DNA of 32,736 nucleotides from Lewinellaceae bacterium (GTDB taxonomy: Bacteria > Bacteroidota > Bacteroidia > Chitinophagales > Saprospiraceae). Below, piece after piece: positions 15,692-24,521 of this stretch (the first letter of the stretch is position 1; each line of letters opens with the position of its first letter). The notes below the pieces were generated by a model, which ran no database searches, was not told the origin of the DNA, and saw only the letters and a program-made list of their open reading frames with translations. Location: assembly GCA_947476195.1 (NCBI GenBank), contig CANJPT010000052.1, positions 1-32,736 of the forward strand, read 5' to 3'. The position numbers and the translations under genes are program-made.

Positions 15692-16243
15692 GGTAAAATT
15701 GGTTTGGTTAGAATTAAATTTTTTTAGCATCTATTGCTCGCCCAGTTATTAACACATAAATTTGGTCAAAATATTTATATTTTAATGGCTGTGCGCTGCA
15801 ATAGCCCAAATTTAAGTATGTCTCCTGCAAAGAACGCATTCAGCCAGCAAATTTTGCTTAATAAATTAACCTCGTTTCAAGAAATCACAAGCTAAATAGT
15901 TCGCAACCAGGAAAACAAGGCATAAATGTCCCGATATTCCAGTGTTCCACTCATGGATTTATCCACCAAAATCCCGAACAAGCACAAATGGTTGTTCAGT
16001 CCTTGGGACAACTGTTTAAATCCCTCAGAAGGCGGGCAAGAAAGAAATCTAATTTAAGCGCAAGTTCGGGAATTGAATTTTGGACTGCAACCGGCAAAAT
16101 TCATTTCATTCAGCGTTATGACTTTCGCTGCCCGCATACGAGTGAAAATCAGGCCTTGCCTAAAACAAAATTTACGCGCTTTGGGCTCGAAACCAATTTG
16201 AGAACAAGCTATAAAGCAACATGGGTGAAACAGGATGGCGTGG
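15692..16243. other. gene-free stretch of 552 bases
   Basis: I found no supported coding sequence. Short open frames exist on both strands around 15988-16266, but they overlap each other, lack family signatures and have unusual composition. TAnnTTTG-like boxes occur on both strands (TAAATTTG at 15757-15764 plus; minus at 15807-15814), the latter a possible promoter for the 15691 gene. The right part may be a degraded remnant that I cannot name. Confidence 0.4.
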
Positions 16244-18790
16244 CTAAAATTCCACCCAGACCCCAAATCTAACGCCTAAATTAACCGCCCCCGGATGTTC
16301 AAGATAGGTGAACCGGCGGATCAGATCTATCCTCAGAATTTTAAAAATATTAGTGATGCCCACGCTGGCTTCTATATAGGGCTTTTTTTCCAAGGTATAA
16401 GTAATCGGTGTTCCATCCGTGTAAGTAGGGAATTTGAGCAAATTGGATGATTCCGTTGGGCGGTTTTGTGCAGATACATGGCCATAAAGCACTTTCAAGG
16501 AGCAGGCTTCGCGCCATTTGAGTTTGCGGAAAAAGGGGACTTTATTGAAGAAAAAGCCATTGAAATAATGTTCTACCATGACCGTTGCGTACCGATCACT
16601 GATGAATTCCATAAAATTCATCATGTTATACGAAAACTGTTGCGTGATGTAACTTTGGTTGCCTCGGTGGATGGTTAATAGAGGGAAAGGTACTTTGCCA
16701 AAAAGCCCTCCTGCTTCAACATAGAATTTATTGTATCCCAAGGGAGGAGTATTGGTATATTTGTACAAACTTGCTACCAATTCATGGTAATTATATTGGC
16801 CACCTGCAAGGCCTTCAAAGCCCTTTGAATAGCGCAGCGCGGCGGTGTAATTGAAATCCACAATGGCGCGGGTGGCACCACCCTGATAAAACGTTTCGCC
16901 AGGAGAATATCGGAATTGTACAAACGCAGAAGTCGCAATTACAGGATCCTGAATCGCAGGGGCGTTGTCAGCGGGTTCAAAAAGGAGTGCACCTGCCGGC
17001 CGGAATTGGCGGTTTTCGCCCCCGAGAATGAAAGAAAAGTGATTCTTAAACTCTCGCTCATACTGCGCATTAAAACGATTGTAGTAAAAAAACTTATCGT
17101 TCGAGCCACGTACTACTGAAGTAGCAATGCTGGCATTTTGGGTTGCCTGAAAGTTTTGGGCAGGAAGCAACATGTCATTCAGATAATTGACACGAAGTAC
17201 TTGGTTGGGGAATTTGTTGAATTGCGTGCCGTTCAAGCCATATACGCCACCAATACTGTATTTCCAGTGTTCGTCCTTAATGCCATAAGCCAGCCAGCTT
17301 TCAATACGCCATCTTTTGTTCATTTTTGGGCCGGTTCGACCACCAAATCCAACGCGACTCCCTTCTACCCCATTGAAAGAATAAAAGCTGGGGATGGGTC
17401 CAATCTGAAATTTGCCCAATTCTAAATGCGCTCCTAAGAGGGCGTAGCCAATTTTAGCCCCCACTTTGTAAAATCTTGTCTGCCGTAGGCTATCCAGATT
17501 CTTGTAGGTGGCGGCCTCTGCTGCATTGAGAGGGGCAGGACGGGCCGTATCCCAATAGCTGTCCGCAACTACGGCTGCAGCTACCGGTAAAGTCACGATT
17601 TCCGACGTAGTACCTGTCAGAACAGTATCTGGCAGCATCGGATTTATTTGAGTATTTCGGTGCGTTACCAGGCGTTGTGCTACCATGCCAACCCCATTTT
17701 TATTGATACCAAAGTGCATTCGAAAATCTTCCTTGGAGATAACCCATTTTCCGGAAGGAAGGAGCTGAAAGTCCTGCTCTACCACCAATTCTTTAACCCA
17801 GTTTAGGTTAATAGTTGGATTTATTGAAAAATTGATCCGGGTAACGGCGTAAGTACTGTCCAGCGCGATGTAGAGATCGCCCTGTAACAACATATCCAGT
17901 TTGTTCTTTGGATAGAATTCGAGCCGAATGACTTTTCTACCTTCCTCTACAATGGTATCAGCAGCATAATACCGGTAAAAAAGAGGTGCGTTTTTGGAGA
18001 TTGGACTCATGAACTGGTCCGAAAGCATTTCTACATAATTATCGTAGATATCCACTTCCTGATAAAGGTATTGCAATGATCTGTCAAATCCCTCATCGTC
18101 TATCATTTCACCAAAACGTACTGATTTTGATGCTTTAATATACTTTTTCCACTGCTTTGGATCAGAGCGGCGGTAATAGTCCAGCACATTTTCCTGTAAA
18201 AAAATCGGAGTTACCGGCAACCCACCCAGCTTGCTTGTATCCGTGTTCTCCAATACAAAACGCATTGGCCGGAAGAAATGACTGGTCTTTAGATTTTCAT
18301 TCAGGTTGCTAAGGCCTAAGAAGATCTTTTCATATTGCTCATCCTGATAGGTTCGCAGGTCTTCAATGTGATTGCTGTCCCTATGGGCTATAACGAGTTC
18401 AATGAGTGCTATTACGGGGTTGTTTTTCTTTTGATACTTTTTGGCTTTTACGGTCACCTCTTCCAATTGCGTCGAGCTGGGCTTTAAAACTACATCGAGC
18501 GATTGTTGGACGCCTGTTTTTACAGGAAGTACCTGTGTAACATAACCAAGGTAGTTAAATTGTAATTGGGTGATCTTTTGCTCCGTTCGGAGTAAGTAAA
18601 AGCCGTTTTCATCTGTCCTTGTACCTGCTGCAAAACCAGGTGCATTAACACTTGCAAACGCAAGGCCCTCCTTGGTGTCTGCATCGGTGACTTTCCCTTT
18701 TACGATGGTTAATGTTGCCTTTTGGGAATAAACTGCAGTGACAGGAATTGAAAGAAATAAAGCGAGAACCGCCCAAAAATTGGAGCGCAT
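16244..18790 (-). CDS. DUF5686 and carboxypeptidase-like regulatory domain outer-membrane protein
   Basis: The protein has 848 residues from the ATG at 18790, chosen because it gives a signal peptide (MRSNFWAVLALFLSIPVTAVYSQ) and the 25 codons before it do not. Residues about 30-112 form a carboxypeptidase-regulatory-like (Ig-type) domain: IVKGKVTDADTKEGLAFASV, TRTDENGFYLL, ending LEEVTVKAKKYQKKNNP. The remainder matches DUF5686, a large beta-barrel of Bacteroidota: NPVIALIELVIAHR, TDTSKLGGLPVTPIFLQENV, YYRRSDPKQWKKYIKASKSV, LYIALDSTYAVTRINFSINP, and a strand ending VRFGVWVEF. It probably sits in the outer membrane; function is unknown. It lies 114 bases downstream of cinA. Confidence 0.88.
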   Translation of the reverse strand: MRSNFWAVLALFLSIPVTAVYSQKATLTIVKGKVTDADTKEGLAFASVNAPGFAAGTRTDENGFYLLRTEQKITQLQFNYLGYVTQVLPVKTGVQQSLDVVLKPSSTQLEEVTVKAKKYQKKNNPVIALIELVIAHRDSNHIEDLRTYQDEQYEKIFLGLSNLNENLKTSHFFRPMRFVLENTDTSKLGGLPVTPIFLQENVLDYYRRSDPKQWKKYIKASKSVRFGEMIDDEGFDRSLQYLYQEVDIYDNYVEMLSDQFMSPISKNAPLFYRYYAADTIVEEGRKVIRLEFYPKNKLDMLLQGDLYIALDSTYAVTRINFSINPTINLNWVKELVVEQDFQLLPSGKWVISKEDFRMHFGINKNGVGMVAQRLVTHRNTQINPMLPDTVLTGTTSEIVTLPVAAAVVADSYWDTARPAPLNAAEAATYKNLDSLRQTRFYKVGAKIGYALLGAHLELGKFQIGPIPSFYSFNGVEGSRVGFGGRTGPKMNKRWRIESWLAYGIKDEHWKYSIGGVYGLNGTQFNKFPNQVLRVNYLNDMLLPAQNFQATQNASIATSVVRGSNDKFFYYNRFNAQYEREFKNHFSFILGGENRQFRPAGALLFEPADNAPAIQDPVIATSAFVQFRYSPGETFYQGGATRAIVDFNYTAALRYSKGFEGLAGGQYNYHELVASLYKYTNTPPLGYNKFYVEAGGLFGKVPFPLLTIHRGNQSYITQQFSYNMMNFMEFISDRYATVMVEHYFNGFFFNKVPFFRKLKWREACSLKVLYGHVSAQNRPTESSNLLKFPTYTDGTPITYTLEKKPYIEASVGITNIFKILRIDLIRRFTYLEHPGAVNLGVRFGVWVEF

Positions 18791-18815
18791 AGCGAGTAGT
18801 TTTAAATTCGAACCG

Positions 18816-18845
18816 CAAAGATGCTCAAACCCTCGTTGGAACAAG
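18816..18845 (-). promoter_or_regulatory. candidate promoter of the DUF5686 gene
   Basis: On the minus strand CATCTTTG (18816-18823) differs from TAnnTTTG at one base, and CTTG (18842-18845) lies 18 bases upstream as a -33 element. The ATG follows 25 bases later. Confidence 0.4.
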
Positions 18846-18904
18846 TGGAAGGGGAGCAATAGCACCCTAGATTAACACATAAATAAGCCTTTTCCCATCA
18901 GGTA

Positions 18905-20170
18905 TCAAATTTCGCCCAGTAAAAACTTGCGCACCATGTTCAAAGCAAAGATTCCGGTAAGGTGAATGTTTTTGGCTCGGTCCCGCCCAAAAATATGCTT
19001 CGCAACCAATGTGCGCTGACCATCGCTTACCGCCATCCAAACCAAGCCGACAGGCTTGTCGGGCATGCCGCCACCAGGGCCTGCAATGCCGGAAATAGCG
19101 AGCGAAATATCCACACCCAGTGTGCCTCTGGCCCCTTCGGCCATTTCACAAACAGCCTCTGCACTTACTGCACCAAAGCTTGATAAGGTCGAATCTTTTA
19201 CGCCCAACAATTTGCTTTTCATCTCGTAAGAATAGCTCACCACTGAGCCGGGAAAGTAGTCCGATGAACCCGGTACCAAGGTGATCAAATGCGCCACATA
19301 GCCGCCTGTGCAGCTTTCCGCGGTGCCAAATTGTTTGCCTTGTTGGCGTAATAATCTGCCCACTACTTCCTGCAGGCTTTCATCCTCTTCACCAAAAATC
19401 AAATCCGGGAGGAGTGCACGTAATTCAGCCTTTTTTTTGTCCAACTCGGCGGTCAGGCGTGCCGCTGAATCGGAGGTTACTTCGCCTGGCCAGTTGCCCG
19501 TGAGGCGTAAACGGACCAATCCAAGTGCAGGCAGGTAAGCCAGCTTGATATGCTCCGGGAGACTATCCTCAAAGGCTTCGATGCGCTTAGCAACCACACT
19601 TTCACCCTCACAGGCGGTCTGTAAGGTGCGATGAACGATAGGACGACTGGGAAATTGGGCCTTCAAACGAGGCAAAACTTCATGGTTCATCAGGTGTTCC
19701 ATTTCAAATGGTACGCCTGGCAAGGAAATGAACACTTTGCCGTCGCGCTCAAACCACATCCCTGAAGCCGTACCTACCTTATTGGGAAGTATGGTGGCTT
19801 TATCGGGTAACATGGCTTGACTTTGGACAGATTCGACCTGAATCGGGCGATTTATTTTTTGAAAATAGGCTGCAATCTGATCATACACCGATTGGTGGAA
19901 AACTACCTGACAATCAAACATTTCCACCAGGGTCGCCTTGGTGATGTCGTCCTTGGTAGGCCCAAGTCCGCCTGTCATTATGACGATCTGGGCGGTCGAA
20001 GCCGCATGTTGGACGCCGTCGATGATGGCCTGTCGGGTATCACCCACGCTGCTTTTTCCAACAACGGTGATGCCACCGAGATTAAGTTGCCGGCTCATCC
20101 AGGCTGAATTCGTATCAACGATCTGGCCAATGAGTATTTCATCGCCAATGGTAAGGAGGTGTGCGGTCAT
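18905..20170 (-). CDS. cinA: CinA family protein (competence/damage-inducible, NMN deamidase-related)
   Basis: The protein has 421 residues and both CinA domains. The N-terminal MoCF-like domain begins MTAHLLTIGDEILIGQIVDTNS and contains MTGGLGPTKDD (65-75), linked in the family to ADP-ribose pyrophosphatase activity. The C-terminal PncC-like domain has TAESCTGG (283-290) and SGIAGPGGG (360-368), linked to nicotinamide mononucleotide deamidation in pyridine nucleotide salvage. The length is the family standard. The start at 20170 fits because related proteins begin directly with a short beta strand and GDEIL. It is divergent from the permease-trehalase operon. Active-site residues look intact. 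Confidence 0.93.
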   Translation of the reverse strand: MTAHLLTIGDEILIGQIVDTNSAWMSRQLNLGGITVVGKSSVGDTRQAIIDGVQHAASTAQIVIMTGGLGPTKDDITKATLVEMFDCQVVFHQSVYDQIAAYFQKINRPIQVESVQSQAMLPDKATILPNKVGTASGMWFERDGKVFISLPGVPFEMEHLMNHEVLPRLKAQFPSRPIVHRTLQTACEGESVVAKRIEAFEDSLPEHIKLAYLPALGLVRLRLTGNWPGEVTSDSAARLTAELDKKKAELRALLPDLIFGEEDESLQEVVGRLLRQQGKQFGTAESCTGGYVAHLITLVPGSSDYFPGSVVSYSYEMKSKLLGVKDSTLSSFGAVSAEAVCEMAEGARGTLGVDISLAISGIAGPGGGMPDKPVGLVWMAVSDGQRTLVAKHIFGRDRAKNIHLTGIFALNMVRKFLLGEI

Positions 20171-20554
20171 ATTAGGTGTAGATGTGTGGATTTATGGATT
20201 TGGTGGCAATATCCAACCTATCTGGCAATCCAGCCTGCTAACAATTTTCAGTAGGAACACACATTGACTGCAAGTGTTGTCATGCCAATACTTTTTTCTG
20301 ATGCAACCTGTCGCGGCATGCAGGCTATCTATGCTGCCCAAATCAAAGTATATTTTTAATCCGCTGACTAAAAAACTAAGGCTATGCGAATGAAACGAAC
20401 GACTCAAGCTGCTTAAACCCTCCATTGACTGCGAATAGTGATGCTTGTAATCAAATCCGGAAGAATAATCCGTGAGAATAGAGAATCACAGTTTTTTTTT
20501 AAACCTTCGCCACCCGTCGGAACAATTGAACAAACGAACCAAAACATATTCAAG
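20171..20554. other. gene-free divergent intergenic region, cinA / permease
   Basis: These 384 bases hold no supported gene. The permease frame is open back to 20438, but its N-terminus there is polar and atypical. Just after a T9 run, AACCTTCG (20502-20509) is a weak -7-like box for the permease. I see no convincing operator. Confidence 0.4.
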
Positions 20555-21793
20555 ATGAATAAATGGCAAATCAAGGCTTCCCTTTTTCTTAATTACTTCG
20601 TGTTCGCCATCCTGCTTAACAGTGTTGGTACGGTCATTTTGCAGGTGCAGAACAACTACAGCGTTTCGCCCGGTGATGCCTCGGTGCTGGAAGGGTTCAA
20701 AGACCTGAGTATTGCCCTGGTATCCTTCCTGCTTTCTTCTTTCATTACTCGTTGGGGATACAAAAATGCGATGCTTGCAGCATTGGCTCTGGTAACCCTG
20801 GCGTGTTTTCTGGTGCCGCTTTCGCCTGGATTTGGGTCTGCTAAACTGTTATTTGCTGCAGTAGGATCCAGTTTTGCCCTGATCAAAATGTCTGTGTACG
20901 GCACCATCGGTTTGGTCACAAAAAACGAAAAGGAACATATTAGCCTGATGAGTTTTATTGAATCATTTTTCATGGTAGGCATATTTGCAGGCTATTTTCT
21001 TTTTAGCGCATTTGTGGACGACTTCAATCTACAAAGCACCAATTGGCTTAATATTTATTACTGGTTGGGCGGGATCTCACTGGGAGCATTCGTGCTTTTA
21101 TTTTCTTCGACGTTGGATGAATCCGCATCCAAAACCGAAATCCCTAATTCGCTCGCCGAGGAGTTTGTACAAATGTTCCGCCTGGCTGCTGTACCGCTTG
21201 TGATGATATTCGTGTTATGCGCTTTCTTTTACGTACTCATTGAGCAAAGTATCATGAGCTGGTTGCCTACTTACAATCAGGAGGTTTTGCACTTGCCAAC
21301 TTCCCTGAGCATTCAAATGGCGAGTATTCTGGCTGGCAGCACGGCGCTTGGGCGGTTTTTAGCGGGTTTCGTGCTACAGAAATTTGAGTGGCACAAGGTG
21401 CTGTCGGCTTGTTTGTTGCTGGCTGCAGGACTGGTGTTGCTGGCCATTCCGCTCGCAAGCGCTCCAGGTAGTCAGGATATATCCGGATGGGGGAGTGCAC
21501 CCCTTGCAGCCTTCGTTTTTCCATTGATCGGCTTGTTTCTGGCGCCGATTTATCCTGCTATCAATTCGCGGATCCTGAGCAGTTTGCCCAAGCAAAAACA
21601 TGGCCTTATGTCGGGTTTGATCATCGTATTCTCCGCGCTGGGGGGTACCACGGGTTCGATCATTACGGGAAATATTTTTGGAAAATTGGGCGGACAAAAG
21701 GCTTTTTACTTTTCGCTGATCCCGATCGGAGTTTTATTAGTGGGCCTGTTTTTCTTTAAGAAACTGCAAGCGAAGCGTTCAGTTGAATTATAA
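20555..21793 (+). CDS. MFS transporter, probable disaccharide (trehalose) permease
   Basis: The protein has 412 residues from the ATG at 20555 (MNKWQIKASLFLNYFVFAILLNSVGTVIL), chosen over an upstream ATG because the preceding 39 residues are polar and unlike a permease. Twelve hydrophobic segments are visible. Other features are VSPGDASVLEGFKDLSIALVSFL after helix 1, FIESFFMVGIFAGYFLF in the middle and LGRFLAGFVLQKFEWHKVLSA in the second half. The stop is only 11 bases before the trehalase start, so the pair is surely one transcript. Uptake of trehalose or another glucose disaccharide is therefore inferred from context, not from the sequence itself. Confidence 0.88.
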   Translation: MNKWQIKASLFLNYFVFAILLNSVGTVILQVQNNYSVSPGDASVLEGFKDLSIALVSFLLSSFITRWGYKNAMLAALALVTLACFLVPLSPGFGSAKLLFAAVGSSFALIKMSVYGTIGLVTKNEKEHISLMSFIESFFMVGIFAGYFLFSAFVDDFNLQSTNWLNIYYWLGGISLGAFVLLFSSTLDESASKTEIPNSLAEEFVQMFRLAAVPLVMIFVLCAFFYVLIEQSIMSWLPTYNQEVLHLPTSLSIQMASILAGSTALGRFLAGFVLQKFEWHKVLSACLLLAAGLVLLAIPLASAPGSQDISGWGSAPLAAFVFPLIGLFLAPIYPAINSRILSSLPKQKHGLMSGLIIVFSALGGTTGSIITGNIFGKLGGQKAFYFSLIPIGVLLVGLFFFKKLQAKRSVEL

Positions 21794-21804
21794 ACAATGA
21801 CACA

Positions 21805-23331
21805 ATGACTAACGTCACCTTTCTCCATCTTCCCTCGCTTTCCCCGCTGTATGAGAACATTCAAATCAGCGGTATCTTTCCTGATTCCAAATTTTTTCCG
21901 GACTGCAGACCCAGATCTGAGCCGGCAAAAATTTTAGAAGCCTATGAGCTGGCCCAAAATCAGCCTGGCTTTGATCTAAAAAACTTCGTTGAAACCCACT
22001 TTGAGTTTCCCGAAACACCAGATACCCACTATGAATCCGCCAATAAGCCCATTCGAGAACACCTCGATAAGCTCTGGGACGTACTGCTGCGCAAGCCCAA
22101 CTCGTCAATAATCACGCCCAATTCATCACTTATAGCGCTCCCTCACCCTTATATCGTGCCTGGCGGGCGTTTTCGGGAGGTCTATTACTGGGATAGTTAT
22201 TTTACGATGCTGGGTTTACAGGTTTCCGGTCGTACCGAGGTGATCCAACACATGGTGGATAATTTTGCTTATCAGATCGAAACCTTCGGACACATCCCCA
22301 ATGGCAACCGAAGCTACTACCTCAGCCGCTCCCAGCCGCCGTTTTTTTCATTGATGGTCAGTTTTTTAGCTGAAATAAAAGGCGAAGCAACCCTGCTTCA
22401 TTATCGCAGGGCCTTAGAAAAAGAATATGCATTCTGGATGGATGGCGAAAATGAAATGGGCGCACAACTTGAAGGTCGTCCCCTGGTGGAAGCCCGTCGT
22501 CGTATTGTAAAGCTAACTGATGGCAGCATCCTGAACCGTTACTGGGATGATGACCCCAGTCCCCGTCCGGAAGCCTATATAGAAGACCTGCATACCGCTC
22601 AACAATCAAGTCGCCCCACAGCAGAAACCTACCGGCATCTGCGTGCTGCGGCCGAATCAGGCTGGGATTTTAGTAGCCGCTGGCTGAGCGACGAGCATAA
22701 GCTTGCAAGCATTCGGACCTGTGATCTGCTGCCGATAGATCTGAATTGCCTGCTCTATTTTCTTGAAAAAACACTTGTTCATACGTATAGACAATTGCCC
22801 GACCATACGCTTGTGGAGGTCTTTAAAGATCGCGCCCGATTACGCAAAGCAGCAATAATGAACCATTGCTGGGATGCCAGTCAGGGTTTCTTTTTTGATT
22901 TTAATCATATCGAAGATCAACGTACTAACTCCGTTACACTTGCAGCGGTTTTTCCCCTCTTCTTCCAAATGGCCGATGCCGAACAAGCGGCGGGTGTCGC
23001 TAAAATGATCGCGGAGAAATTTCTGTGCCCCGGTGGCCTCATTACGACGCTTTCCCATTCCGGTCAACAATGGGATGCTCCCAATGGCTGGGCTCCGCTA
23101 CAGTGGATGGCGTACAAAGGTTTAACCAACTATGGCCACACGGAGTTGGCCGAAAAGATCCGCCAAAACTGGCTAAGCCTTGGCGAAAAAACCTACAAAA
23201 AAACAGGCAAGATGATGGAAAAATACAATGTGGAAAATCCGGATGCTCCTGGCGGTGGGGGAGAATATCCCAATCAGGACGGATTTGGCTGGACCAACGG
23301 GGTGTACCTAAAAATGAAGGCTCAGTTTTAA
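21805..23331 (+). CDS. treF: trehalase (GH37), cytoplasmic TreF-like
   Basis: This 508-residue enzyme hydrolyses trehalose to two glucose. Both family signatures are intact: PGGRFREVYYWDSYF (119-133) and QWDAPNGWAPLQ (422-433). The catalytic acid is probably Asp288 in SGWDFSSRW and the base Glu487 in GGGGEY; QDGFGWTNGV follows near the end. There is no signal peptide, so a cytoplasmic enzyme acting on imported trehalose fits the permease that overlaps its transcript 11 bases upstream. Length and order agree with the family. The symbol treF is chosen for the cytoplasmic form and could be treA in other nomenclature. Confidence 0.93.
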   Translation: MTNVTFLHLPSLSPLYENIQISGIFPDSKFFPDCRPRSEPAKILEAYELAQNQPGFDLKNFVETHFEFPETPDTHYESANKPIREHLDKLWDVLLRKPNSSIITPNSSLIALPHPYIVPGGRFREVYYWDSYFTMLGLQVSGRTEVIQHMVDNFAYQIETFGHIPNGNRSYYLSRSQPPFFSLMVSFLAEIKGEATLLHYRRALEKEYAFWMDGENEMGAQLEGRPLVEARRRIVKLTDGSILNRYWDDDPSPRPEAYIEDLHTAQQSSRPTAETYRHLRAAAESGWDFSSRWLSDEHKLASIRTCDLLPIDLNCLLYFLEKTLVHTYRQLPDHTLVEVFKDRARLRKAAIMNHCWDASQGFFFDFNHIEDQRTNSVTLAAVFPLFFQMADAEQAAGVAKMIAEKFLCPGGLITTLSHSGQQWDAPNGWAPLQWMAYKGLTNYGHTELAEKIRQNWLSLGEKTYKKTGKMMEKYNVENPDAPGGGGEYPNQDGFGWTNGVYLKMKAQF

Positions 23332-23386
23332 CACTTGTTCGATGCATAGAACTGCTCTCAACGCCAACTAAGTCCGAAACTCGCCG

Positions 23387-23394
23387 TACCTTCG
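23387..23394 (+). promoter_or_regulatory. candidate -7 box upstream of the PfkB gene
   Basis: TACCTTCG has one mismatch to TAnnTTTG and lies 104 bases before the start codon, between the trehalase stop and the kinase. A 6-bp inverted repeat (CTCCTT / AAGGAG) follows at about 23396-23415. No -33 element is seen. Confidence 0.28.
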
Positions 23395-23498
23395 CTCCTT
23401 AAGTATAAAAGGAGAATCCGGGAGATCGCTTGAAAACTATGTCATAGCGCTATTGGAAAGCTCAAATTACCTTTGAAATAATTCTGTTAAAGGCGTAT

Positions 23499-24404
23499 AT
23501 GCGTAGAACTATCGACATCCTTTCGGCTGGAGAAATACTGGTTGATTTTGTCACGGCTGAATTTGTACAAACATTAGATGAGGGTACACTTTTCCGGCGA
23601 ATACCCAGTGGCAACCCTGCCAACCTGGCTATCAATATGGCACGGCTGGGTAACAATGCAATGGTAGCCGCAACGGTTGGTAACGATGATATGGGCTCTA
23701 CCCTGATTAATCACCTGAATCGTTTGGGGGTAGACACGTCCAGTGTTGCCCGGGTAGAAGAGCCGACAACCCTTATGTTGTCCACCAGTTCAGCTACTGC
23801 TTCCAATCTTCAGGTGTATCGGGGGGCTGATTCGATGTTGTCAATACGTCAGTTTCCGTTCCAATCTTTTGAAAACATAGGGGTTTTTCATTCTACCTGT
23901 TTCGCTTTGAGCAAAAACCCTTCGCAGCATGTGATCCTGCAAGCCGCTGAACGGGCCTTTCGAGCAGGATGCCTGGTTTCCATTGATATTAATTACAGCG
24001 AAAAAATATTTCCTGATCGTATCGAAGCCAAAAAGACTGTGTCTGAAATTTGCCGTTATAAGGCTCTGGTCAAAATAACAGACCAAGATTGGAAAAGACT
24101 ATACGAGGACGATGCTCCTTCACCGGAAGCAGTCCTTGAGCACTTTTTGAAGATTGGCGCTTCGCAGGTATGTTTCATTAATGATAAAGGCACTTGGGTA
24201 GGCAATGGTAGTGAAACACATTCCCTCCCTCACCGTCAAGGCTCATTAGGTACAAGCGATGCTTTTTTGGCAGGCTATCTCACGGCTCGGCTTGACGACA
24301 AAAATCTACTCGATTCCGCGATTGCAGGTAGAAAAATGTCAGAATTGAAACAGCTAATCACCGACAAGGTAGACAGAGCGCTAATCTATGAAGAACTGGA
24401 GTAA
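23499..24404 (+). CDS. PfkB family carbohydrate kinase
   Basis: The protein has 301 residues and a ribokinase/fructokinase fold. The start MRRTIDILSAGEILVDFV and PSGNPANLAINMARLG (36-51) are the sugar-site signature of fructokinase or 2-keto-3-deoxygluconate kinase relatives. SIDINY (161-166) lies at the usual place for the mid-protein D-x-N motif. In most PfkB proteins the anion-hole/base motif reads GAGDAF; here it is GTSDAFLAGYL, with Asp254 kept as the catalytic base but Ala and Gly replaced by Thr252 and Ser253. The C-terminal helix after it is unusual and short. It may phosphorylate a hexose produced nearby, but 167 bases separate it from trehalase and the link is inferred. Confidence 0.82.
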   Translation: MRRTIDILSAGEILVDFVTAEFVQTLDEGTLFRRIPSGNPANLAINMARLGNNAMVAATVGNDDMGSTLINHLNRLGVDTSSVARVEEPTTLMLSTSSATASNLQVYRGADSMLSIRQFPFQSFENIGVFHSTCFALSKNPSQHVILQAAERAFRAGCLVSIDINYSEKIFPDRIEAKKTVSEICRYKALVKITDQDWKRLYEDDAPSPEAVLEHFLKIGASQVCFINDKGTWVGNGSETHSLPHRQGSLGTSDAFLAGYLTARLDDKNLLDSAIAGRKMSELKQLITDKVDRALIYEELE

Positions 24405-24427
24405 ATGTGAATAATAGGATCAATGTG

Positions 24428-24510
24428 ATTAGTGTGGTCAATGTGTACTTGTGCTCACATTGACCACAATAATAATATTGATTAGCTTAAATATCATTGA
24501 CCACATTAAT
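24428..24510. repeat. palindromic GTGGTCAATG repeat cluster
   Basis: TGTGGTCAATGTG (24433-24445) and CACATTGACCACA (24456-24468) form a perfect 13-bp stem with a ten-base loop. A third unit, CATTGACCACATTAAT (24495-24510), matches the rc of 24428-24443 with one mismatch. The cluster fills most of the gap between the kinase and rocD. It could act as a terminator-like hairpin or an operator. Confidence 0.75.
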
Positions 24511-24521
24511 CAAATTTAATT

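Noticed and set aside
15988-16272. 94-codon plus frame and 70-codon minus frame in the gap
   Set aside because: They overlap on opposite strands and the end of the DUF5686 gene; neither has a family signature.
23025-23402. 125-codon plus frame overlapping the trehalase end
   Set aside because: It is an alternate frame of the well-supported trehalase gene.
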